Assembly: GCA_019693395.1 (NCBI GenBank)
Contig: JAAMXP010001912.1
Span: 1 to 26,208, forward strand
Length of the DNA: 26,208 bases
Direction of reading: 5' to 3'
Source: Ettlia oleoabundans
Lineage: Eukaryota > Chlorophyta > Chlorophyceae > Chlamydomonadales
A program made the position numbers and the translations under genes. Under the pieces are notes generated by a model, which saw only the letters and a list, made by a program, of their open reading frames with translations, was not told where the DNA came from and ran no database searches. Below are positions 11,503 to 26,208 of this stretch, one piece after another. Each line of letters opens with the position of its first letter. Position 1 is the first letter of the stretch.

Positions 11503-11702
11503 CTGAGCACGCGTGCGCCAGGCGGATGGGTGTGGCTGCCGTGGCGCAGGTCGGTGGCGCGGCTGCACCACCCTATGATCCACACGATTGCCGGTCGATC
11601 GTTTCTGGCGACGGTGTTGTTGAGGGCAGCACAGGGGACGCTGCTGCACCGCCAACAATTTCCGCAGGCATGTGCGACGAAGGCCGTGGATTTGCTGGAA
11701 CT

Positions 11703-12153
11703 GAGAGGGGAGAAAATGAACGAAGGGTTTTACTGTGAGCCACGTGTCAGACGCAATAACTTGTTGGTTGCGCCCTCGCACTTCTCAGGGATGCAGTACA
11801 TGGGCAGCTTCTTGCAGCTCTTGCCACTCCGTCAGCGGCTGACTGCCCTGTCCCTTCAATTGATAACAAACAAACATCTCACTTTGTCAATAGTGTTGTC
11901 CTCTCAACATTGTTGTCTTACTCGGGGCTGCAACTTTTCTCGACCCCGACTGGCTACTTCTGGCAGGATGTGTAAACGCTGAAAGCGGCAACCGCCGGTG
12001 GCAAACAGGAGACGAGTCAGCAGTCAGGGTCTGTGCACTGCAAGATTGCTACGGAGCATCAATAGTATGGTGCAGCATTAAATAGCTCCCATTTGAACCA
12101 GCAACCGAAGCACCATGGTTGTTGCAAAAGCAATCACACGGCTTCCAGCCGTT
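11703..12153. other. Upstream region of the fibrillin-like gene and 3' flank of glyoxalase II
   Basis: Both flanking genes are on the minus strand. Several short minus-strand ATG frames occur here, but none joins clearly to the downstream exon. The true first exon of the fibrillin-like gene and the glyoxalase II 3' UTR must both lie in this stretch. Confidence 0.4.
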
Positions 12154-14543
12154 TCACCGAAAAAAGTCCTTGGCAGAACGGATGGCGCCAAACGCCTCCT
12201 CATTGCTGGCGCCCTCGGGCACACCCAGCTTGACACGGATGGCGGGGCTGTCTGCAGTCGAAGGAGATGCAAGATTACGGCGAGAGAAATGCGATTGGGC
12301 CATCTGCAGGTAAATGATTATGTTCTCTGCATCCCAATGCCAACAAGGTAAACTTCTGCTGCATGCTGCTTGCTGCATGCCTCGAGTTCAGAGTTGCCGA
12401 CGTGCCCAACCTCATAGCCAGATGGACTTCCGAGGATCACAACGCCGCATGCAGCTCACCTGGCCTCAAGAATGGGTTGCACTTCAGCTCATCAGCCAGC
12501 AGGCTTGGCACAGTGGGCTCGCCCCTTGTGCGCTTCTCATCGATGTCGGCCTTCATGCGCCGCAGGTCTGCAGAAAGTCATTGGGGAAAAGGTGGATAAC
12601 TTGGTAAATTTGTCAACATAAGTGTATACCTCTGAATGTGGATCTTGCTGCGATTAGACTGTATAATGAGGGTGGGCGGGTGGGGGTTTGAACATCCCAA
12701 CACCAAGTAGCTAAGTCTGCCAGAACGCTGCTGACTGCTGCAATTCCTCATACTCAGCAGGGATTGGCACGCGTGACTGGCGGGAGAATGAGCAAAGTGC
12801 ACAGCAAACGAAAACAAAACCCACCGCCACCCGCTGCCCAGTCAAACAAGCAAAGCGGTGGCAACTCAGCTTAGCCAACCAGCGCTTGCCTTCATTGCCC
12901 TCGTCCACGTGGGCTGCAAATTTGGCATTGCTGGCAGTGTATTCATGTGCGCAATACACAAGCGTGTCGCCTGGCAGTGGCTTCAGCTTGCTCAAGCTGG
13001 TCCACATCTGTGCCGGGGTGCCCTCGAACAGCCGCCCACAGCCCAGGGAAAACAGCGTGTCGCCTGCATGGGGTTGTGCCAGCAGCTGACAAGGTTGTGG
13101 CTTTTCGCAGTGACAATACCACTGAGTACGTCCAAACCGTGTCTCCAAAAGACATCGGAGACAGCATGATAGCAGCGAAGGTCGAAAAAGGACAGAAATG
13201 CACCGGAACACGGAGCATTTTGAGGCGTCCAGTTTGCACCCGCCTGCGCCTGCTATCAAACTGGACAGCTGCTCCCGCAAGCACGCAGCCCACACCTGGG
13301 AAGAGCGCCTTGGCTGCAGGGAAATAGTATGTCATATGCCCCCGCGTGTGCCCTGGGGTGTCATAACACACCATCTCTGCAGCTCCAAGTTGATATCTGC
13401 ATCAGCAAGGGCAGCAGAACCGCTTGTTGCTTGATACAGGTTGCTTGCAGTGCCTAGAAGTGCGAAATGGAGAACCCAAGCTTGTTTGCCCAGCACTTAG
13501 TTACCCGTGCCAAACGGTCAGCAGTTTCTCAACCAAACGCCGGCAGCATCCCTTTAAAGTTTTTTCCTGCTAGTCAAAACCCCCGCCGAGCAATGCCCCA
13601 CCTCTCTCCGTCCTTCAGTTGAACCTGAATGCCCGGGATGCGAGCGTGGTCAGCAGCAGGGCCCACCGTGGTGCACCCAAACTGACGCTGAAGCTCCTCA
13701 TTGCCACCCACATGGTCCCAGTGGTGGTGTGCTGCGGAATGGCGGGCAAGACAGACGGCTAGAAATGGGGTGAAACAAGGCAAGAATATTTGCCAAGCTG
13801 CGGAACACACATTTAGGCCAGCAGTACCATCAATGAGCTCACACTATGTGCTCACATTATGAGCTCACATCATGTACTAGCATAACGAGAGCTGGATGGG
13901 GTTAATCCAATCACACATACATGACTATGCACAGACAATGTGCCTACAGGTGCAACAGAGCTTCCACTCAACTGTTGATAATGTGTGTTAGCTTCCACCC
14001 CTTGGCCTGCAGCGCAGCCAACACTGGCGGCACCTCTGCAGGGTCAACTACCGCCGTCACGCCCTGCTGAGGCTCGTGCAGAAGCCAGCTGTAGTTGTGT
14101 GACAGGCAGGGCACACGTTCAATGTGCAGCACGCCTGCCCCGCCTATGCTCTCGGCCGTGGGCGCTGCCGCTGCTGCAGAGGTGGAAGTGGCCATGCTGC
14201 GGACTTGGGTGCTGAAGGCTGTATTTCTTGCAGATGGCGATGGTGTCTTGTGCAAGGCACAAGTCCCAAGGCTAAAGTGGCTCAGGCAACAGCTAGTGGC
14301 AGCACCTAGGTTGCGGTAAGGTGCTGCGTGCAGATTAGCAAAGAAGCATAGAATATCAGCAAACCAGACGTCGTCCCTGCCAACCGATATTGCCTTTTTG
14401 AAACATTGCAGCACGAGATGGTGGGATGCAGCAGTTATGGCAGTGCACTGTGTTGTAGTTAAGCCTGAGGCAACAAGAGAGGCACCTGTGGTGAGGAAGG
14501 CAACGGTGGAAGCGGTGGTGGCACGGCACGGCGGCGCCAGCAT
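12154..14543 (-). CDS. GLO2: Glyoxalase II (hydroxyacylglutathione hydrolase)
   Basis: This enzyme hydrolyses S-lactoylglutathione to lactate and glutathione, the second step of methylglyoxal detoxification. Exons on the minus strand: 14543-13973, 13731-13602, 13396-13296, 13063-12890, 12567-12460 and 12251-12154. All phases close. Metal ligands of the metallo-beta-lactamase fold are intact: THHHWDH (split by an intron after the Thr first base), [25 protein letters not shown] and VYCAHEYT. The C-terminal HAGH domain has [18 protein letters not shown] and ends SAKDFFR. From the ATG at 14543 the protein has 393 residues with a leader of about 116. From the ATG at 14195 ([16 protein letters not shown]) it has 277 residues, the usual cytosolic size. 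The leader could be an organelle presequence or could hide an unrecognised intron. Intron 4 uses a GC-AG border. The start is divergent from the thiolase gene. Confidence 0.92.
13833..13875. repeat. Imperfect tandem repeat in glyoxalase II intron 1
   Basis: Three close variants of (GA)GCTCACAYYATG follow one another. They lie inside the first glyoxalase II intron. Confidence 0.6.
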
Positions 14544-15083
14544 CCAGGTGGCCCTTGATATGACCTCCTGACCTGGAAAGGCCAAGGTATTGAGCAAAGA
14601 CTAGCGCCTGCAGGACATGAATGCAAGGGGTTCTAGTTTTAGGGAAGCCAGCACCTGGTGCCAGTGGCGGCAGGTGCTGCCAATGCCGGCACCATAAACT
14701 GCTGCCTCAGGACAGTCAATGAGCCTTGACTGTGTGCTTCCTACAAGGTGAACCGCGTAATTTGCTGCTGGAATTGATCACCGGCGACACCCACTCAGAG
14801 AATGCCGGCCAAGACAGCAGTGGAGGGTTCTGGATCTTGCCCTGGTCCTTGAAGTTACACTAACGCTTACAACAAGGATGCGGAAGGTTGGCCACCCACT
14901 GCAAGAAGCAACACCTGCATTGCAGCCCAGGTCAGCAGCCTTGGGTCAGGGTTGCAAACATCACTTCCAACTGCTCAACCTGCTGAAAACTGTGGTATTG
15001 TCTGCGGTATTGTCGGTGCCGCAGCTGCCTTGCGTAACACAACCAGCGGGTCGTTCGACTCCCACCCTTCACACGCCGCAGCC
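14544..15083. promoter_or_regulatory. Shared upstream region of glyoxalase II and thiolase
   Basis: The long-form glyoxalase II ATG and the thiolase ATG diverge across 540 bases. The region must hold both promoters. I see no clear TATA box or repeated element. Confidence 0.4.
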
Positions 15084-18505
<3,422 letters not shown>

Positions 18506-18947
18506 TGAGCCCCTGCTGCTGCCAGCTGTTAGCTCAGGTGGTTCTGAGCCGCCAGAGGGATTGAACGGGCTGGACCCCAGACAAAACGGAACCCTCAACC
18601 CAGTAACGCATGCACGCTGGTGGACGCCACATGGGTTTCCCTTGAGCCGTTACTTGACGCTCAGCCCTATTACTCGGGCCTTCTTTTATCTCAGCACGCC
18701 CTCTTTACCTAGCTTATGCTTCCCCATGCTTTGTAGAGTAGCAGTGGCAGCCGTCTGCCCTCGGTTTTGATCATCAGTGCTAGCGAATTGAGTTTTGGGA
18801 CGCCAGGCAGCCCTCATTTCTTTCTCTTATTTAGCGCTTAGCAGACCACCCCAGAATCTTCCGGCCCCACCTATCAATCTGCCCCGCAATCCAGTGCTGC
18901 ACTTGACATTAATGAGCCAGCCTGAGCCCTTGTGGTGGACATTTAGC

Positions 18948-18983
18948 GAGAGTGCAAGCTTGATAGAGAGTGTAAGCTTGATA
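18948..18983. repeat. Tandem pair of 18-base units carrying a polyadenylation signal
   Basis: GAGAGTGCAAGCTTGATA is followed directly by GAGAGTGTAAGCTTGATA. The only difference turns TGCAA into TGTAA in the second unit. Confidence 0.85.
18971..18975 (+). terminator. TGTAA polyadenylation signal of the thiolase gene
   Basis: This is the first TGTAA I see after the thiolase stop, 466 bases downstream. It lies in the second unit of an 18-base tandem pair. Confidence 0.5.
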
Positions 18984-19321
18984 GCGTTTAGCAGACGTCG
19001 CACATACTCACGATTGGCCAGCTTACCGGAATGCTGGTCAGATACCAACCTATAGTCTATTGTGAAAGGTTGAAGGACCAATCTTGGGTGGCGTTGAGTA
19101 GAATCCTAGGAATGAGCTGGAGAGGAATAGGCACTGCCACGTGGGCATATCGAGGCAACCCTGGGGTTTACAGCTGACCCCGTGCCTAGCGATTCCTTAC
19201 CTGTGAACCGAAAGCTTAAGCGCTCGCGTTTGCTCTGCGTGAGCAAGGCTGCGGGCTGCCCGGCGAGCTCGCAAGCACAAATTCCCGCGGCGCAGGGTTT
19301 CTCAACCTAGCAGCGTTGAGA

Positions 19322-21234
19322 ATGTACGAAAGCACAGCATTATGCCTCAACGACACAGCAGAGCAGCTGCGGAGCATGTTGAATGACCCCAAACTAGCAG
19401 AGCCAATTCGCCCTTTTGCCGACGAATGGCCGCCGCTGCCGCCAGGCCTGGAGCTCAGCGACACATGCCGTTCCCGGGACATCCAACAACGCACCCAGAT
19501 GGTATGCTGGCTAATGGAGGAGACGCTTTTGCCCGCTTCCGGCTGGGCAGTGGACAAGCTTTCGGGAAACTTGAGGCGCTTTGCTCGGCTAACCGAGGAC
19601 GACTTCTTGGAGAACCTGTCTGCCATCCTGTCAGAGCTTCAGCGGTGAGCCAGTCGCATATTTAACACTTGCCAAAACCCATCCGCCTGCGCTTTGCTAT
19701 GGGTGGCAGTGAATCCTGAGCGCGGGCCGGCGGTACGGTAAGTGCACTTGATTTATGTTGTGCCTAGGAGTTGGGACTGGTATGCAGGCAAGCGGAGAGC
19801 ACAGCTGGGATGCGGGACCTGTACCACAGCCTGAAAGGCTCCCTGGACTCGCTGCTAGCAGAGGAGGTGCTGCCACTGCAGGAGGACTATGCCCACCTCC
19901 TAGCACAGGCAGAGGTTGAGAAGATACAAGAGCAGTGGAAGCTTGGCGTAAAAGTTGTGGGTGGCTTGGCGCTTCTGTGCAGCACAGGAGGGCTGCTCAT
20001 GTCAGCGGCAACTGCACTCGGCAGCAGTTGCAGCCTCAACAGCCTGCGCTGCGGCCACCCAGGCTGCAGGCAATGCCTGGTTCCGTTTCACAGCTGCCAA
20101 GCACTTGCAAACTGCGACAGCGGCAGCATCTGCTGCCTGGTACGCTGGCGCGTCAGCAGTTGGCAGCACTGCAGTGGCAACTGTCACTGATTCAGGTGTA
20201 CACATCCGCCTGCCTACCTGCGTACTGCCTGCCATCCCTCCTTCCCTGCCCACTGAAAGTCTCGCTTGCGATGAACACATGTTGTGCCGACAATTTGCTT
20301 TGCACGGTACCATACCTGCCTGCGTTGCACTTTGGGATGAGCCTCATGTTGAGCTCTTTTAACCCATGACGGGTTGTCTATTTTAATTGCAGGTTTGAAG
20401 CCAGCGATCAAGCAGGCCAGAGCAGGTCTACTGCAAGTGGAGGCCCTGCAGGCCACCATCAAGCAACTCAAGGGCGAGGCGGGTGCATTGATGCACCTGA
20501 GCGGCATGCTGCAACAGCTGCAGATGGCAATGGCCAGGTAAGCGAGAGGTGGCTGAAACCACTCACCTTCAATGGATGGGCTGAGGAAGGCTGGCCCGCT
20601 GCTTTGATAGTTGCAAAGCGGCGAATCTGTGATGTCAGAAAGCAGAGGGGTTTGATGGTTTAATTGGAACCAAGTAATCCCATCCCTTGGCTTACTTGCC
20701 TGCAGTATGCACCAGTTGTTCCACCAGCTGTCATCCAGCCTAAGCCAAGGGCTTGACCCTCAATACCGGGGTGTGGCACGGCAGCACCACAGGGAGCTGA
20801 CACTCATGGCTAACACCATCTGCCAGGTGGGGCACATATAGTCGCATGCCGCAAAACTCGCAACACAAGTGCAACACAATGTGAACGCGTGTTTGCTGCC
20901 GCTGGCGCCGCCACTGTAGCCTTTCGTGGGATCTCTTCATGAGGCAATGCAGTGGGTGACCCTGGCCTGCCTTGTGCTCCTGTGATTACCAGCACTGCAA
21001 TCACAAGCCGACGTCGCAGCATGCAATGCTGTCCTCTTGCATGGCTGCATGCAGGCTTGTGAAGCATTAAAGGTGCAAGCTGATGCCTGCAAGGTGTTGA
21101 TGAGGAACCTGGGCATCGGTGTGCCCACAGATTCAGTTGTACGTCTGGCGCGGCAGTGGGAGCGGGACAATGCTGCCGCCCTGCACCGCGCCCGCGGTGT
21201 GGACAGGTCACTGCCCAACATTGCCTGGTTTTAA
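19322..21234 (+). CDS. Predicted helical/coiled-coil protein with Ala-rich centre, unrecognised
   Basis: I do not recognise a family. The exon model is 19322-19644, 19788-about 19960, about 20025-20195, 20393-20537, 20706-20826 and 21055-21234, roughly 370 residues. The borders between exons 2 and 3 are uncertain: the reading frame shifts by one there, so a short intron is needed and several GT/AG pairs fit. The N-terminal part (MYESTALCLNDTAEQLRSML to DDFLENLSAILSELQRQAES) and the next segment (LKGSLDSLLAEEVLPL, LAQAEVEKIQEQWKLG) look alpha-helical and amphipathic. A central stretch of about 55 residues is Ala-rich and nearly uncharged (TACAAATQAAGNAWFRF, TATAAASAAWYAGASAVG). The C-terminal third is again helical (QARAGLLQVEALQATIKQL, ACEALKVQADACKVLMRNL) and ends SLPNIAWF. 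No signal peptide or enzyme motif is visible. The domain order is helical, hydrophobic Ala-rich, helical. Confidence 0.65.
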
Positions 21235-21310
21235 TACTCTATAGTATGTACCCTAAGAAAACGGTCGCGTCCTCACTGAAGGGTTAGCCACAGGGTGCAT
21301 ATGATGGGTT

Positions 21311-21315
21311 TGTAA
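21311..21315 (+). terminator. TGTAA polyadenylation signal of the helical-protein gene
   Basis: TGTAA lies 77 bases after the stop codon. The next gene ends convergently at 21443, so the two 3' UTRs share about 208 bases. Confidence 0.55.
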
Positions 21316-21442
21316 AGCCTCACCCTTGTCCCCGCCGTTGCTTGTTGTGAACTCCGCACTGTCCACCCACGCTTTATGCTTATTAAAAAGTCAATATGCC
21401 ATTCGTTCATCAACATGCATCTATGTAACAGCTGACGCAGCT

Positions 21443-24359
<2,917 letters not shown>

Positions 24360-24623
24360 CGCACTTGCGAATAACAACAGTCACGTAAAACTATCACGAC
24401 ATGAACAAACAATATGCTTCCTCCGCAGGCCCCATCTTGACTTCATCTTGAAGGCTGCTTTCTCGAGTGGTGTGAAAGCGGCGACATTAGCAAAACGAGA
24501 CTGATCCCTGCGATCAATCCCCTCCCAGAGCGCACAAGCATCGCAGCTGCCTTGCGGCGCAGTCTCCGACACTTCATCCGGCGTCGCTTGTTTTGCCTGC
24601 CCACCGACGCTCTACAGCACACC
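24360..24623. promoter_or_regulatory. Shared upstream region of the CPOX and thylakoid-lumen-type genes
   Basis: Only 264 bases separate the two divergent start codons. Both products look plastid-targeted, so shared light or redox control is possible, but I recognise no element. Short minus-strand ATG frames upstream of the CPOX start would act as upstream ORFs if transcribed. Confidence 0.4.
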
Positions 24624-25741
24624 ATGCAGCTTACAGCATCCATCGCAAAGCCCTGCGTTACTGGCGCAGCTGTGCGCAAGGCGTCTCGGCGGTCTGTCGT
24701 CGTTAGGGCTGCTCAGAACGAGCAGGAGGCGGCGAGCCGTAGGTGACTGCGTCGATGCGAGCCCCTGCAATGTTGCCGAGAGGCCGTGAAGCATGGAGCG
24801 AGTTGGTGTTGGTGGCGCACACCCGCATCGTGTCCGCCGCCCATACTAACGCTCAATTTGGGTGCTCTGCCATTTCCAGGTCAACGCTGGCTGGCCTCGT
24901 GGCTCTTCCAGCACTGCTTGCGGCAGCCCCTGCCTTTGCCTTTGGCAAGGATGTGCGTCAGGCGCTGAAGGAGTGAGTGAAGCCGCCCTCTAGCTTTGGG
25001 CACTGGGCGTCACCATCAGCTCATAGACTTGGTGCCGGCGCTAGCAGCATGCCTTCTATGTCATGCAGGCAGTTGCCCGCTGCCTGGCTTGAGTTGCTGC
25101 TGGCGCCTCTGCGGCTCTGCTGCCCTGGCCTCGGTCACAGCTGTATCTGCATCATCAGATCAGATGGTCTCCTCATTCCACAGATGTTCCATACAAATTC
25201 TGCTCGTTTGCATCATCAGATCAGCTGTTATCCTCATTCCAAAAATGTTCCACACAAAATCTGCAGGAAGGAAGCGCGCAGGCGGAAGCTGAAGGAGTCT
25301 GCTGCCAAGATGAAGGCCAGCCAGAAATCCGAGCCTGCCTTTGAAGAGAGTAAGCCGCCAGCCACCTCTGCCTGGCTGCCAGCCTGCCTGTTGCCAGTGC
25401 ACACTTCCCGGCATTCCTGCTTGCGTCGCCAGTACTCGCCCTTGCTGCGCTGCGTTTAGATATGCTGCTGCTCACACCTGTGCACTTGTAGGTAAGTATT
25501 CGATGCCCGAGGACGCAACCACGCCCAACATGCGCGGTGTCAGGGGTGGGTGGCATCTGCTGAATGCTGACAGCCTCAGCACGCCGCGTTGGCAGAGCCC
25601 AGCACTGTAGCAGTATTGTGACTCATGACTTGCATTGCAGAAATCTTCCTGCTACTCTCGTTACGGCAGCTTTCGTCAAATCCCCTGGCCAGCTTCTGCC
25701 CATCTGTCACCTCCTGCCTTGCTCGCCCTTCTGCAGATTGA
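24624..25741 (+). CDS. Small thylakoid-lumen-type protein, function unknown
   Basis: Exons 24624-24742, 24880-24972, 25267-25349 and 25492-25536 are supported; the 3' end is tentative. The N-terminus is a two-part leader: a plastid transit peptide rich in Ala, Arg, Ser and Val (MQLTASIAKPCVTGAAVRKA, then RRSVVVRAAQNEQ), followed by a lumen signal with a hydrophobic core (LAGLVALPALLAAAP) and an AFA cleavage site after a pair of arginines (SRRSTLAG), as in Tat-type passengers. The mature part begins near FGKDVRQALKE and is short and very basic (EARRRKLKESAAKMKASQK), followed by EPAFEESKYSMPEDATTPN. If the exon ends at 25536 and splices to 25737, the protein ends MRD with TGA at 25739-25741, giving about 114 residues. 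Without that splice it stops at 25610. I do not recognise the mature sequence. Confidence 0.6.
25148..25264. repeat. 56-base tandem duplication spanning a 3' splice region
   Basis: Units 25148-25203 and 25209-25264 are each 56 bases and differ at about seven positions, with a five-base spacer between them. Both begin TGCATCATCAGATCAG. The second runs into the working splice site CTGCAG at 25261-25266, while the first reads CTGCTC at the same place. Confidence 0.85.
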
Positions 25742-26208
25742 GCTAGCTCGAGAGAAACTTGGCTTACATGAGCGTGATGCTTATATTCCCTGCCATGGAC
25801 TCCTTTGCCACGGCCGCTGCTATTGCGCCGTGTCAGCCTTGCGATGGCGCACAGCCCAGACAAATCCTACTTCTGGCTGTGTTGGGCCTGTTTGGAGACT
25901 TTGACCAAGCAGGGGCCCAAGCAGGAGTTTTTCATGTTGGGGTAGATTTTGCTGTGCGTCGCTATCCCATTCCTGTTGCTGTGATAGATTCGCAAAGATT
26001 TGTTGTATGAGGTTTGAGCGAGATACTGCCCGTAACATATTGTTTGCTGTTTTACTGCATCATCTGAAGACAAGTGCCCTTTCCCCCTTTTTTGGCATGT
26101 AATGATATGTTAAGCAGGAGGGCTGAGGAATACCGCATACCGCAGCCGTACACGGTTGGGCGGAGGTGTGTGTGTGGTGGTGGGGCGCAGGGGTGGTGTG
26201 TGTTTGGT
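25742..26208. other. 3' flank of the thylakoid-lumen-type gene and GT-rich window edge
   Basis: I see no convincing exon here. The stretch holds the probable 3' UTR and, after 26160, a GT/GGTG-rich low-complexity tract that runs to the end of the window. Confidence 0.45.
26098..26102 (+). terminator. TGTAA polyadenylation signal of the thylakoid-lumen-type gene
   Basis: TGTAA is the last such signal on the plus strand. It fits a 3' UTR of about 360 to 490 bases, depending on which stop codon is used. Confidence 0.5.

Larger units (their letters stand above)
18506..19321. other. Thiolase 3' flank and upstream region of the next gene
   Basis: No coding exon is evident in these 816 bases. They contain the thiolase 3' UTR up to about 18990 and the promoter and 5' UTR of the gene that starts at 19322. 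Confidence 0.5.

Noticed and set aside
11217..11738. 173-codon open frame on the plus strand
   Set aside because: It overlaps the phased minus-strand exons of the fibrillin-like gene and has no recognisable motif.
12711..12775. Possible small glyoxalase II exon ([13 protein letters not shown])
   Set aside because: It follows a good acceptor, but including it needs a very short intron or breaks phase. The direct GC-AG join gives the exact family spacing.
15040..15075. GTTCGACTCC, a match to the tRNA B box
   Set aside because: The flanking bases do not form a T stem, and no acceptor or anticodon arm is visible. It is in the thiolase 5' region.
24443..24580. Arg-rich then hydrophobic minus-strand frame upstream of CPOX
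   Set aside because: It resembles a leader but does not splice in phase to the CPOX exon, and it overlaps the 5' region of the divergent gene.

Overview
The window looks like nuclear DNA of a green alga, probably a chlorophyte. Most genes are cut by many short introns with GT(G/A)-AG borders. The exons encode plant- or algal-type proteins, and TGTAA polyadenylation signals lie 3' of the plus-strand genes. I see no prokaryotic operon structure, CRISPR array, tRNA or rRNA, and no transposon. A 20-base run of N marks an assembly gap inside an intron.

Layout, left to right. (1) 297-1728 (+): the 3' part of a DRG2-type GTPase; its 5' part lies outside the window. (2) 2408-7150 (-): an 11-exon secreted- or organelle-type 5'-nucleotidase/metallophosphatase with a long low-complexity C-terminal tail. 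(3) 7548-9645 (+): a six-exon alpha/beta hydrolase, divergent from gene 2. (4) 10016-11502 or further (-): a protein tentatively related to plastid-lipid-associated proteins (fibrillins); its 5' end is unresolved. (5) 12154-14543 (-): glyoxalase II. (6) 15084-18505 (+): peroxisomal 3-ketoacyl-CoA thiolase with its PTS2 signal on a separate first exon. (7) 19322-21234 (+): a helical protein with an Ala-rich centre that I do not recognise. (8) 21443-24359 (-): an oxygen-dependent coproporphyrinogen III oxidase that is divergent at several conserved positions. (9) 24624-about 25741 (+): a small protein with a two-part leader typical of the thylakoid lumen.

The genes are mostly unrelated housekeeping functions: translation-associated GTPase, nucleotide salvage, methylglyoxal detoxification, fatty-acid beta-oxidation and haem/chlorophyll synthesis. 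Three gene pairs are divergent and share short upstream regions (2/3, 5/6 and 8/9). Splice models were built by matching reading phase and family alignment by eye. All phases close in the DRG2, nucleotidase, hydrolase, glyoxalase II, thiolase and CPOX models. Three introns need GC-AG borders.

I found no new multi-gene system. The points most worth a second look are the divergent CPOX, the unrecognised Ala-rich helical protein, the exon-encoded PTS2 of the thiolase, the three GC-AG introns, and a 56-base tandem duplication that copied a 3' splice region and left one copy without its AG.
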